From NCBI GenBank assembly GCA_022828595.1, contig JAKGHH010000001.1, positions 141,255,017-141,319,016 on the forward strand: DNA of 64,000 bases, in the 5' to 3' direction. The first letter of the stretch is position 1, and every line of letters begins with the position of its first letter. The position numbers and the translations under genes are program-made. Shown piece after piece: positions 45,130 through 57,224 of the stretch. The DNA comes from Nelumbo lutea (Eukaryota; Streptophyta; Magnoliopsida; Proteales; Nelumbonaceae). Below the pieces are notes generated by a model. It made no database searches and was not told the DNA's origin. It worked only from the letters and a program-made list of their open reading frames with translations.

Positions 45130-45801
45130 GATGGTCCTAAACTGACTATGAGTTAACCCTAGGTATTGGATTGCTGCAAAAAGATCCCGTACTATTTTAA
45201 AAGTTGGGTGCTAGATTGGCATTAGGCCTAATTTACAGGGTACTAATCAGGAATTTTCTCCAATTGTTATCAATTTTATGAAGGAAAAAATGGGGAAATT
45301 TACGACTAGTACCTTTGTACTAAATGCCACAATTTAGTTTCCAAACTTTCAAAACGTGCCAATCCAGTACCCATCGTTAATCAGCCATTAAGTGAAATTT
45401 GAAAAGACACAAATGTCCTTCAAGTGCCATCTAATTCTTTTTATCAACCATCCAAACGTTGACAAAAAAAAAAAATCCAAATCCTTACCTCTTATATTCA
45501 AGAAAGTTGGAGTCACGTCTAAGTGGACATTTTGGTGACCCCAACATTATTGAATAAAAGGAACAGGAAATCAGAGATTTAGGACTTTCATTTTATCAAT
45601 GTTTAAATGGTTGATAAAGAGAATTAGATGTTGCTCGAAGAGCATTTATATCTTTTCAAGTGCTATTTATCGGTTGATTAACAGTAGTACTAAATTGACA
45701 TACTTTGAAAATTCGAGTATTGAATTATAGCATAAGTTTGGAAACCAAAGTGGCACTAGGCCCAAAATACACGCTACTAATCGGAAATTCCCCTCCCAAC
45801 C
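45130..45801. mobile_element. large palindromic element with an extra arm
   Basis: 45293-45801 folds into two inverted arms of about 235 bp. The left begins GGGAAATTTACGACTAGTAC and the inverted right begins GGGGAATTTCCGATTAGTAG; both continue through TTTCCAAACTT, GTTAATCA, GAAAAGA and ATCTAATTCTxTTTATCAAC. A third diverged copy of the right arm lies directly upstream (45130-45262), in the same orientation as the right arm. No TSD was found. It resembles a fold-back or long-TIR MULE-type MITE. Confidence 0.55.
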
Positions 45802-47399
45802 CCAACCCCCCCCCCAAAAAAAAAAAAAAAAAAATGGAGATGAAATCACAAATGTGCTGTTTACCAATCCTCCTATAGGGGGTACTTTATAGTTTTTCCC
45901 TTATTTCAACGCATTTTCCAATTGCATTACATTAATTGAAACACAACTTAAAATAGTGTGTTAATGCGAGTAGTTGTGATGGTCATTCGAAACCAAATCC
46001 AAATAACTGTAAACTGTCCTAGGTCAATGGATATGAGATTCGTCTTCTCTGCTTTGTCAACCCCTAATCCCTCATAAGAAAAAGAATGTGTAGTATATAA
46101 TATCAAAAAAAAAATTTTAAATGGTGCATAATCCAATTAATTGAAACTTCACCAAGTAAGATATTTTTTGAACACATTTTGTTGATATAATTTATTAATT
46201 CAAATACAAACAAAGACTCAAATAAAACATGCAGCACAAAAGCTATTAATGCTTTACATACAAGTAGAAACAATTTGTTTAATATTCAAAAATTCCTATT
46301 TTACCTTTTAAATTTCTTCAACCTTTGCTTCCTCTTTCTCTCTATTTTCTGCAACCATGACAAAAGTACAACCTCTTCTCTCCCCAAGAAGTTTTGTTTT
46401 TGAAATCCCATGAGGACTGTCAAAGTCCCACCTATTGGGATCAATTAAATCCCTTGCATCCTTTGTTCATGGCTTAACGATAAAGCTGGACTCTTGAAAT
46501 TACTTCTTTAAACAACATACCTTAACGAATTGTTTGATTCTGGTTTTTCTTTACTTACTAAATGACTTTGAAATTTAATAAGGCTTTGTTGAAAAATGAG
46601 GTTTTTGTTTTGAGTTTTGTTGTAGAGGATATTACAGTTTAAAAATACAAAGAAGAAAAAAGAAGATGATTTTGGCATTGTGAGTGGGTTATTCATAGTT
46701 GGAATTAAGAAGATCTGTAGCTGCATTTCCTCTCACAAAAATGAGCGAGTTAGGTTTATAAAGCCAAGTGTGTCACGGTTAGTGATGGTGCTGTTGGTAA
46801 AACATTCATGCTTATTATAACACATTTCCATGGTGAATTTTGGAATTTAACATCTTTTTTTCGTTTGATTCCAAAGAAATTTTGAAAATCCACCAATTTT
46901 TTCCATTCTTTTCATTGTTTGGGCGTTTATTATCCTTTATTGTACAGGAAATGGTTGGGAAAGAAAAGAAATTCTATCTTGAGGTTTCATACTTCACTTG
47001 AATCATTCTATTGATGTTGGTTTATGTTTATGGGTTAGTGGCTTTTTTCTTTTTATTGCATTCCTTATTATGAAGATAAAAATTTCTCTCCCTGTGCCTA
47101 GTAATATTTGAGCTATACCCATATCCTCTTGAAATTTCCAATTTCAGGGTTGATGTCCATAACTTTAACACTATAAAAGATGGTTAATTTTATATTTATT
47201 TAGCACTGGTTGTGCTTGATTCCTTGGAATTGGCTTTTAAGAATAAGATTAAGTCTACAATTTTGTTTCTATTGTATGATTAGCTTGGTTTGGTTAATCA
47301 CGTAACCCCCAACATGCTCTTATCATGAGTGTTTGATATCCAATTGATTAATTCTCATTTGTTTTTCTTATTTTTTCTGTTTTGTTTGAAAGTTTAAAG
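45802..47399. other. intergenic, no gene seen
   Basis: Begins with a poly-C/poly-A tract (about 45807-45833). The rest is AT-rich with no supportable exon, ending at the retrotransposon target site. Confidence 0.55.
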
Positions 47400-47404
47400 A
47401 ATAG

Positions 47405-48255
47405 TGATGTAAGCGCGATCCGGTCGCTCCTAGCTGGTACTCACGTGGCTCCTGGAAGGTACCTGAGATGAAGAAGAAGAAGAAGAAGAATCCCCAGGGA
47501 GTTTACACGGTCGGGATACTCCGATGCTTAAGTTAGAACTCTGTAGTCGAAGCAAGAAGGATACGAAAGCTAAGAGTGCAGATAGCGCATTCTCACTATA
47601 CTCGAGATGTTAGAGGTCTCAAAAAGAAGTTTCTCTTCTGCCTTGAGGGCTTTTATAGGGACATTCACGTCAAGTCAGGCATAACCGCCACTGGGCTCCT
47701 ACCACAGCCGTTACTTGACAGGGCTGCGCAGGTGGTCGTTGTGGCGTACGTCTCGCCCGGGTGAATGACACGTCTCCGAAGTGGAAGGCACGCCTTTTGC
47801 CTGCTGAGAGACATGGATGAAGACTGTCGAAAGGACTAGAACTACGCTGTCAGTAAGGGACATGGCACAGTCTGACCGGTACGGCCTGTCAGTTAGAAGC
47901 TTCCTGAGGAAGCGCTCATGCGGCTCATTCGCGAACTATCTTGTAGCGAGCTTGGAACACTCCAGGACTACCCTTAGTAGGATTGGTCCTTGGGATGACT
48001 TGTCTTGTTGGGAGCTCGAACGAGCAAATAACTTTAGCTCATGAGGTAAAGTTGCCTTGGAGTATCTCTTCAAAGGTAGCTTGGGGAACCCGAGGCACGT
48101 GTTGCGGCAAGCTTCTTTCGTGAACTACAATGTAGCGAGCCGCTTCGTGGGCCCGTCACTTGGTCATACCAGGCTACAGCGCTGAGCTATCGCTCGTGCT
48201 AGGTCAGTGTCCATGTGTCACTATTTCATAGGTTGGGTCAAATCGTCCTCCATCA
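47405..48255 (-). repeat. 3' LTR of the Tat element
   Basis: 851 bp, TG...CA. It includes a (GAA)n tract near 47470-47490, longer than in the other LTR. Confidence 0.92.
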
Positions 48256-48586
48256 ATTGCCCCCCACTCCTTGGGCTAAGGGCATTGTGTTAGTGCGGGG
48301 AGTTTATGAAGTGCGATGGACTGATTTGACCTAAATTCAAACTTGATTTGACTGCCCACATTAAATGTGTTCGCGAGAATCAAGAGATTTTCTGACTTTC
48401 CTGCCTTTTCGGATTCTGAAAATGTGCTGAAGTGGTTTTTAACTCCGAACGTCGTGTGGCCACGATTACCTTAATTATAGAGGACATGCCGCCAATCACC
48501 TTTGGTTTACAGAAGGCGTGTAATCAGGCACCCGCGGGCCATTGAATTTGCTTTGATCCGGGCCGTCGATTTGGAAGGGTGGAGAT

Positions 48587-48594
48587 TATAAATA
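48587..48594 (+). promoter_or_regulatory. TATA box for the antisense gene
   Basis: TATAAATA on the plus strand, 140 bp upstream of the antisense gene's first ATG, with a pyrimidine-rich stretch near 48610-48640 where transcription could start. It lies inside the element, outside the LTR. Confidence 0.5.
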
Positions 48595-48733
48595 GGGGGC
48601 CTCATGGGCTTCATTTTCTCCCACGCCATCTTACTATCTTCAGATTCTGAGGTCGCACACTTCATCTAGTCTACCTGAATTCCTCAGTTTGCTTCATTCC
48701 ATCTCTTTTGGTGAGTCTCAATCGTTGTCAGCC

Positions 48734-50638
48734 ATGTCTGGGTACCCATACCACACCTACCACCGGGGCAATAGTCAAGACGACGATGATGCTCCCTCGA
48801 GCTCGGGGGGAGCCTAGGAGTAGATCCCGGAGGCTCGGGAGGCCTCCGGAGATGTAGCATCTACTTCTAGGGGGAGGGAGCCTGACACTTTCGGCCCTTC
48901 CTCCATGACAGTGGAGAGACTCAGGTCTCTAATCCGCTACTTTCGCCTCCCTGGGGACCTGGTCTACAGCCTCCCTACTGGCGACTTCCCGTGGGAGCAT
49001 GGTCCCAATGACATAGTAATCTTCCAGGAACAGCTCGAGGCTGGCTTGCGTCTCCCCTTGCACCCCTTGATAGTGGAGGTGCTAAATCACTTTAACGTCA
49101 CCATTGACCAACTTCCAATGGCATTCGAAACATGGTTGGGACTATATCTTTGTGTTATGAGTATTGTCTTCCTCTGGACTTTGATATTTTTGCCTCTATC
49201 CACTGTATAAAAAATGTTGCTCCTGGGGTTCCTCCAGAGAGGCGCTTTTACTACCTCTCTCCCCGTCGTGGCTATAAGCTCTTGTACGAGTTGCCGAATA
49301 AGATTCTGCCTGGAAGCGGAATTACTTTGTGGTCCGCAACCCCGAGGGGTGGCCCTTCCCGACTGCTTGGAGGGGCTCCATCCAGGAACCCGGGGCCGAG
49401 CTGGACCCCAAAACTCAGAAAAAAATGATGTCCTGGGCATCGGTAGGCTTCCTTTGCTTAGACTACTTAGCCGAGGAGAATCTGGTGCAGGCCGGCCTGA
49501 GCCCAGGTAGGTTGCTTTTTTAGGTCGCATGGTTTCTGTAACGACATCGTACTCACATTTGCATGCATATATTTCATTCTTGCTGACCTAACACTGATGT
49601 TCTTCTTGGCAGCCATCATGTCTAGTGTCGATTCGTGCCACCTTCTCTCAAGCAGCCAGAGGCACCATGCGAAGAGGACACGCCCTGATCGGACTCCTTC
49701 CTCAGGAGGTAATGAGTTTGGGTCTGCTGAGCCGATTTTATCCTCCCCTCCTCTTGAGATTCCGACGCCCCCACCCAAGGGAACTAGTGGGATCAGTTTT
49801 GGAGGGGACGAGCTCCCTCAACAGGGGGAGCCTCCCTGTAACTCCCTCCAGCCACGCCCTTACCCCCGGTTCCCAGTGGGAAATTGGGAAGGGGTGAACG
49901 ACTACCTCGTGGCTCTCTGGAGGAGCCTGAAGGTGATTAGTAACGACGAGGTCGCTCATTGGGGGAATATGGAGCCCAGGGACCTTGCTGCATTCGTGTC
50001 CGCCCACTACACAGTGGTAAGTGACTCCTTTCCTTTTTCTTCTTCTCTCATTTTGCTCCTTTCCATTGTCCTCTGATCTTCTCTTCTGTCGGTAGGTGAA
50101 TTCCGTCATCCATGCCATGGCTCTCCAGACACGCGTCCACCGCGTTGATGCCCTCGACCAGTGGGCTGCTAACAAGAAGATCCAGGGCGAGCTCCATCAC
50201 ACTCGCAAGGGGAGCGAGTCTCAAGAGCTGGTCATCCACGACCAGGAGGCTCAAATAGCCCAACTTTCTGAAGAGAGCACGCGTTACAGGGAGGATTCAT
50301 CGAGGATGGTGGCGGAGAGGGAGCTCCTCAGGCAGTAGGTGCGGGACTTGGAGTCCACTCTTCTAGATCGGACTCGAAACTTTGATCAGATGGTGGAGGC
50401 TGAACAAGAGAAAGTGATCTGGGATTTTAAAGACTCCCAGGAATACCACGACCTCCAGGTGGAATATGGTTTGAGTTCATACCGCTCTAGGTTTAAGCTC
50501 TATTGGTGGCTGGTTCGGAAGAAGTTCTCCGGGCTCAACCTCGACGGCATCACTATGAAGGGTCTGTCTCCTGAGAAGGCGGACCAAGCGGAGGAAGAAG
50601 AGCCTGACTCCCTAGAGGATGAGGAGGTAGATCCCTGA
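48734..50638 (+). pseudogene. antisense accessory gene (gypsy-type transposon domain PF04195-like)
   Basis: A plus-strand gene lying antisense to gag-pol, between integrase and the 3' LTR. Three exons fit GT-AG rules: 48734-49506, 49613-50016, 50096-50638, about 570 codons. Exon 1 has an acidic/serine-rich start, then a region like Pfam PF04195 (putative gypsy type transposon): LIRYFRLPGDLVYSLP, FQEQLEAGLRLPLHPLIVEV, then RRFYYLSPRRGYKLLYELP. Exon 2 is Pro/Ser-rich. Exon 3 is a probable coiled coil (QIAQLSEE, VAERELLRQ) followed by a conserved-looking tail (LVRKKFSGLNLDGI) and an acidic C-terminus. Two in-frame stops in exon 1 (about 48815 and 48821), a stop at 50336 and frame changes near 49200 and 49300 make this copy defective. 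The function is unknown. Tat elements such as maize Grande carry antisense ORFs at this place; I compare from memory only. Confidence 0.7.
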
Positions 50639-51309
50639 GGTGGTGTTTCTTTGGACTTCTGGTGGATTTTGGGTGCCATAAACCCGGTCTTTCAAAGGTC
50701 TTTGGTTGGGCGGTTGTGCCATATGACAGTCAGACTTTCCCGAGCTGTTTAGCTCGACTATTGCATTGTCATTTTTATTTCTTTCTTTCTTTTTTTTTTT
50801 AAATGACAATGAAAGTTCTCCCTTTTTTTCTTCCAAGTATGATGTGCTCTCTTTATCTTTGCTAAGGCGATCTCAACACCCAAGCTATTAGAGCTACATA
50901 CCCGAAGTAGGACTCCTCGATAATTGTTTTCTTGAACTGTTCCTTAAATGATTTAAGGCATCTTTATGGTGCACGACAAAGTGATTACCACGTGTGCCTG
51001 AACTATCTACTCATTGGTTATTCTCTAGTTTGATCATCGTACTAGAACAAACTATGCATGGTGGGGTTTAAGCCCGAGCTGCTTACACTCCTCACGTGAA
51101 GTTCGCCCATGTCATGATTACAACTAGGTCTGATTGCGTTGAGATCATGTTAGCTCGGCATTTCGACCCTTATGCTCTGGGAGTGACTTATAGTTCACTT
51201 TTGAAGTTCGTCCGTGCCTCAAAGGCGACCGGGTCTTATTGCATCGAGATCATGTCAGCTTGGCATTTCGGCCCTTAGGCTTTGAGAGTGGCTCGTGGCC
51301 TACTCAGTT

Positions 51310-54300
51310 GTTATAGATAGTATTGTCTTAAGTTGACAATATTCCATGGGAGGTACTTGTTTCCCTTCGAGGGTCTCAAGCTCGTACGTTCCTTCCCCGA
51401 GTGCTCATTTCACTCGGTAAGGTCCTTCCCAGTTAGACCAAAGCTTGCTAGCGCCGGGCTCAGGTACCATAACCTTTCGAAGAACCAAGTCACCAATGCG
51501 GAGGTTTCGCTTCTAGACCTTGGCGTTATAGTACCGAGCTACTCTCTGATGGTAGGCTGCAGTCCTGATATACGCGAGGTCCCTTATTTCGTTGAGTAGA
51601 TCGAGGTTGGTACGGAGATCATCTTCATTCGTCTGATCACTGTATGCTTCTAGTCGTAGCGTAGGGACTTTGATCTCTACGGGGATAGCTACTTCGGTAC
51701 CGTAGGTGAGGTTGAAGGGTGTTTCTCTCGTGGCGGTCTTCTCTGTGGTCCAGTAGGAAATAGGATGCTAGGTAACTCATTTGCCCACAACCCTTTAGCC
51801 CGGTCCAGCCGTGCTTTCAGTCTGCGGATGATGACTCTGTTCGTGACTTCTGCCTGACCATTTGCTTGAGGGTGTGCGATTAAAGTAAAATTCTGTCGGA
51901 TTCTCATGTCTTGGCACCAGTCTTGGAATTTGATGTCTTCAAACTGCTTGTCGTTGTTTGAAATCAATACCCGAGGTAATCCGAAGCGGCACACGATGTT
52001 CTTCTAAAAGAAGTTTTGGACATTCTGGGTTGTGATCGTTACAAGGGATTCAGCTTCTACCCACTTGATGAAGTAGTCCACTGCTACTACTAAGAACATC
52101 CTCCCACACGTTGCTGGCGGGAATGGCCCGAGTAGATCGATGCCCCATTGTGTGAAGGGCCACGGGCTGGTGAGATACTTGAGATCGGTGGCAGGTTGGT
52201 GGTGAATATTGGCATACTTCTGGCATTTGTCGCATTTTTTAACAAGATCAATAGCATCTGCCTTCATTGTTGGCCCTGCCCCCCAAGTGCCCGCCGCACA
52301 ACCTCTCATGAGTGTCATGGAGTACGAGATCGGCTTCAGTAGGTCGCAATCAACGCAGGTAGAGGAGCATGTAGGATCTTCAGCATAGTTGTTCGTCTAT
52401 CATGACGTATTTGGCTGTCTGGCGCTGCACCCTTCTGGCTGCATTGCGATCTGCAGGGAGGGTCCCGTGTAGCAAAAAGCTTGTGAGCAGGTCAATCCAT
52501 CTCGGCTCTGCTTGAACGACGGGAGCTACCTCTTCTGCCCCCCAAGAATGCTAGGCCAAGGCAAGTCCTCTATGTACACGGTTCTCATGGTGATGTCGTT
52601 GGCTCTAGCTAATCTGGACAGGGCATCGGCCTCAATGTTCTCCGACCTTGGGATTTGCCTGACAAAGTGTGACTGGAAGTTGAGCAGGGCCTCTCTAACT
52701 TTGGCTAAGTAAGCTATCATGGTTGGCTCACGAGCTTCGTACTCGCCAGTGACCTGGTTGACCACGAGCTGGGAGTCGCAGCAGATAACGATGTGCTTTG
52801 TTTTTATTTCTCTAGCTAGGGCTAGTCCAGCTATCAACGCCTTGTACTCCGCTTCATTGTTAGATGTCACGAACTCGAAGCGTAGCTCATACTCCCGTTT
52901 CGTGCCACTTGGGACGTGCATAACCATTCCAGCTCCGCTGCCCTATTGGTTCGAGGAGCCATCTACGTAAAGGATCCAGGGCTCCTCATCCCAGCTCGCG
53001 CTTGGCCGAATTGGGAGAGATGTCACACTGGCTGCTACCTCACGGGGTTCAGACTCGATTAGCCTGGGAGCTTCGGGCTCACCCGAGTTGGGAGCCTCGT
53101 GCTCAACCGGCCTGGGGACTTCGGAGCTGAATGTGCAATCAGCTATGAAATCTGCTAAGGGTTGGGCCTTAATGGCAATTCGTGGCTTGTATTGGAGGTC
53201 GTACTTGCTGAGCTCAACGGCCCACTTCGTCAACCAACCAGAGACCTCGGGCTTAAGTAAGACTTGCCTCAGAGGCTTGTCGATGAGAATGATAACAGTG
53301 TGAGACTGGAAGTATGGGCGAAGCTTCCGAGCTGCAATAACCAATGCGTAAGCCAACTTTTCTATCTCTGGGTATCTCGTCTCTACTCCCTGCAATACTT
53401 TACTAACATAATAGATTGGTCGTTGAACCCGATCTACTTCTTTTATTAGTACCGAACTGACCACTTCGTTGCTTGTTGAGAGGTACAGTTCTATAATTTC
53501 ACCATCCTCGGGTCGGGTTAAGATCGGCACACTAGGAAGGTATTTCTTGAGCTTGTCAAACGCGAGCTAACGGTCTTGGGTCCATTCGAACCCTTTGCTT
53601 TTGATTGCCTTAAAGAACGGTAGACAGCAGTTCGCCGATTTGGACATGAAGCGGCTCAGGGTGGCTATGCAACCATTCAACCTCTAAACCTCCTTCAATT
53701 TCCGGGGTGATTCCATATCTAAGATGACCTTAATTTTATTCGGGTTGGCCTCAATGTCGCATCGGTTAATGATGGATCCTAGGAACTTGCCCGAGGTCTT
53801 GCCGAATACAAACTTGTTTGGGTTCAGTCTCATATTAAACTTACACAAAATTTCAAAAATAGAATGCAAGTCTTGTATTAATTCATGTGAAAATTGAGTT
53901 TTGACAACCATGTTGTCTACATAGGATTCTACTTTACTGCCAATTAGTGGCGCAAACAACTTATTTACAAGTCTTTGAAAGGTTGCCTCTGCATTTTTCA
54001 ACCCGAAGGGCATAACCTTGTAATAGTATAGACCGAACTCCGTGATGAAGGCAATCTTTTCTTCGTCCACTGGGTCCAACTTGATTTGGTTATAGCCCGA
54101 ATAGGCATCCAAGAAACTTAACAACTCGTGCCCTGAGGTCGCGTCCACCAAGCAGTCAATTCTGGGGAGCGGGAAGCAGTCTTTGGGCAAGCCCGGTTTA
54201 GGTCGGTGTAGTTGACGCACATGCACCACTTGCCGTTGGCCTTCTTTACCAGGACGGGGTTGGCTACCCAGCTAGGGTAGTGGACTTCTCTTATGAAGTC

Positions 54301-55110
54301 AGCTGCGAGGAGCTTCTCGACCTCCTCATCGACCGCTTTCCACCGCTCCGGGGCTATGTTGCATTTCTTCTGTCTAACGGGCCTAACTACAGGATCAATA
54401 TTCAGCTTATGAGTTATAAGGTTGAGGTCTATACCGGGCATCTCTGTCGTGGACCATGCAAAAATATCTAAATTTTGGAGTAAGAAGCTTACCAGTTCGG
54501 ATCGTAGAGGTTCCTGGACGGAAGCACTGATCTGAAGTGTCCAAGCTGGGTCGGCTTCTGAGGTCGGGACTGCGACTGTTTCTTCCGTGGGTGTGGCTCG
54601 CTCTTCGCCTTGCTCCGTAGGCTGCTCCAGTTTGAGGTCATCGGCCACCTTGGTCTTTCTTTTTAGGGCGGCTACATAGCACTTGCGGGACTCGAGCTGG
54701 TCGCCCCGCACTACTCCCACACCGAAGTATGTTGGGAACTTCATAGACAAATGATAGGTGGAAACCACCGCCTGCAAGACATGGGTGATCGGCCGACCTA
54801 TTATGGCATTGTATGGGGAGGGGGTCGTGACCACCAGGAAGTCGTGTTTGAATCTAACTATGCAAGGCCATGTGCCGACTTCCACAGGTACTGTTATTTT
54901 CCCAATGGGCCGAACTTCTTCCCCGCTGAAGCCCACCAAAGGAGTGTCCGCAGACTTCAGGTCGCTTCTCTGAAACTGAAGCTAGTTGAACGAACTTTGA
55001 AGAGGATGTCAGTCGAGCTGCCCAAGTCAACGAGTACATGCCTAACCTCGAAGTCGTTGACTCTTAGCTTTATTACGAGTGCGTCATCGTGGGGTAGTGG
55101 ACTCCTCACG
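51310..55110 (-). pseudogene. pol: pol: protease, RT, RNase H, archaeal RNase H, integrase
   Basis: Minus-strand pol, read right to left. Protease (about 55070-54800) has DLGSSTDIL where D-T/S-G is expected. Reverse transcriptase (about 54400-53680) has LDAYSGYNQI and MPFGLKNAEATFQRLV, but the catalytic YxDD box reads YVDN. The native RNase H/connection region follows (53530-53100). A second, archaeal-type RNase H (about 52972-52526) has YVDGSSN, SNNEAEYKALIAGL and CDSQLVVNQV; an in-frame TAG at 52943-52945 interrupts it. Integrase (52318-51310) has CDKCQ of the zinc finger, GIDLLGPFP, the second catalytic Asp replaced (VLISNND), NGQAEVTNR, and an in-frame TAG near 52004. A frame change near 54180-54220 splits protease and RT. 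It would make cDNA and insert it if intact; this copy cannot. Confidence 0.85.
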
Positions 55111-55439
55111 CATCATCTTCTGCGAAGAAAATTGGCTCTTCTGTCCTCGGCCGCTTTAGAGGATTCTGCTCTTCCCGGGCGGCCTCACGAACTGACATCC
55201 AAGTTGTTGCTGAACTATAACCCGCGATGATCGAACCTCCCACTATCATGTGGATGGTCTCCCGAACCGACCTCTCTTCTGGAGGCTACCTCTGTGGCTG
55301 TTCGGTCGGCCTGTTGCTGGACTCGGGAGTGTCCTTACCGTGCTCCCCTTGTCGACCTGCTTTATTATTACTATTATTATTTTGTACAAAGTTCCTCAAA
55401 TATCCGTGATGGATGAGCTCCTTTATCTCGTCGCGGAGG

Positions 55440-57142
55440 TTTTTACAACTCGGTACTGTGACCGTGATCTCTGTGAAAGCTACAGTACAGACTTATTTCT
55501 CTCATTGGGATTTCCCCTCAAACGGGGTAGCCTTTTCACATAGGGGGCATCCTTGATCGCCATTAGGATTTTGGCTCGCTTTGCATTCAGTGGGGTGTAA
55601 TCAGTTCGGTCTGCCACGGGAGCCCGGAATGACTGACCCGGCTTGGCCCCCCGAGCTGTCTCCTTTTTCTTTCGGCTGTCCCCTTAACTGGAAGGCTCTC
55701 CTTCCCTCTTTCTCTTTTCGAGTGCGCCCTCGCCCTTCTGGTTGATCTCCTTTTCGGTGGCTATGAATCTGTCCGTGAGCTTAAGAATATCGGTTATGGT
55801 CGCTGGTTGGTTGACGACCATGTGCCATTTGAACTCTTTATGCGTCACGCCTTTCTTGGCTGCTGCGAGGCGCATGGCGGAGTCCAGGCGCGGTATCTGC
55901 ATGCACGCATCATTGAACCGCTTGATATAACTTCGGATGGGTTCTCCCTCTCTTTGCACTATGCTAAGGAGACTCTCTTTAGTTCGCAAACACTGCTTGC
56001 TAGTGACGAAGTGGGACGTGAAGGCATACGCAAACTGCGCCCAACCTTTTATCGATCTAGGTGCCAGGTTCCGATACCATGTACGGGCTGCTCCTCCAAA
56101 AGTGGTGGAGAAGGCCATGCACATGCACGACTCGCTGGCTCTTGCCAGGTGCATTTGTGATTGGAAGGCATCTACGTGATCATTTGGGTCAAACAACCCG
56201 TCGTACTTGTCCAGAAGGGGGAGCTTAAAGTCTTTAGGCATTGGGACAGCCAGGAGCTCGGGACATATGGGGGGATTGAACTGAAAGGATAGGAGCCTTG
56301 ACTTCGCCCGAGCTTACTTCTTTGCCTTCGAGCTTGGATAGGTCATGGGTGGCAGACCGACAAGCTCGGCGGCGGCATCTCTGTTTCTTGGCGGGCTCGG
56401 CATTTGTATTGCTCACCTCTGTGCTGTCCGGGATGGTGTGTGTAGGAAGTAGCTCGGGCCGCTGGTGATGACTACGGACAGAGGGATCCTGCTTAGAGCT
56501 TGCGGCCAGAATCTCGAATCGGTTCTCTAAGAACGGGGTATCGAGCTTGGAGGGCTGAGGTGACGTGGACTTGGCGAGCTGAGGTCATTCCGACCTGACC
56601 GCCCGTGGCGAGGCCGGAGTGGTCGGTCTTTCTTGTCTGCTGCGGGAGGAGGCCTGGCTCCTTGGAGGGTTTCATGGGGCCTTTCCTTGGCGAGGAAGGT
56701 GCTCTTGACAATGGGACCTAGCCTGCTGTGAGGCTGGGTGTCGAGGAGGGAGTTGCGATTGCTGAAGCTGAGGCTATGGTAGCTGGGGAAATTGCTGTTG
56801 GTACTGGTATTGGGAGACCCAGTGTAGCATGTGCTATTGATAGATCTAAAACTGCTGAAACTGCTGCATTTGAGCCTGCATGGTCCACATGCATTGCACC
56901 AAATCTTCCAGCTGGTTCGGGCTGGCCGCTGGGGGCACAATCGAGGGTTCAGCGAAGGTTGTTCCGACTGTGGTAGGGAGTGGAGCAACGACGGATGCCC
57001 CTGCAAGAGGCACGTTCAAACTAGGGATCCCGTCCGCTGAGAGGGGGATGGTGAACTGTCCAATGCAGACAACAGGAAGCTGGGGCTATTCCCTGGAGTT
57101 ATTCATCTCCGTGCTTCATCCGATATTGCTTGATAACGCCAT
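55440..57142 (-). pseudogene. gag: gag (capsid and zinc knuckle)
   Basis: The minus-strand gag region starts at an ATG at 57142, about 65 bp after the primer binding site. The N-terminal part is Gln/Pro-rich and broken by stops. The Retrotrans_gag capsid domain (PF03732) is open at 56241-55684, with KYDGLFDPNDHVDAF, WYRNLAPRSIKGWAQF and IRSYIKRFNDAC. Downstream (about 55449-55492) the zinc knuckle reads YCSFHRDHGHSTEL and then a stop where the last Cys is expected. Capsid and knuckle would package the element's RNA in virus-like particles. Confidence 0.8.
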
Positions 57143-57206
57143 GAGTGTTGAGTTTTAGGAGAGTAAAAAGATGTGAAAGTTTAGAGAAAGGCTTTTCGAA
57201 GTCTTT

Positions 57207-57222
57207 CCCGCAGACGGCGCCA
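57207..57222 (-). other. primer binding site
   Basis: Minus strand TGGCGCCGTCTGCGGG, two bases inside the 5' LTR. TGGCGCC starts are typical of Tat/Athila elements primed by a tRNA 3' end; I did not match a specific tRNA. Confidence 0.8.
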
Positions 57223-57224
57223 AA

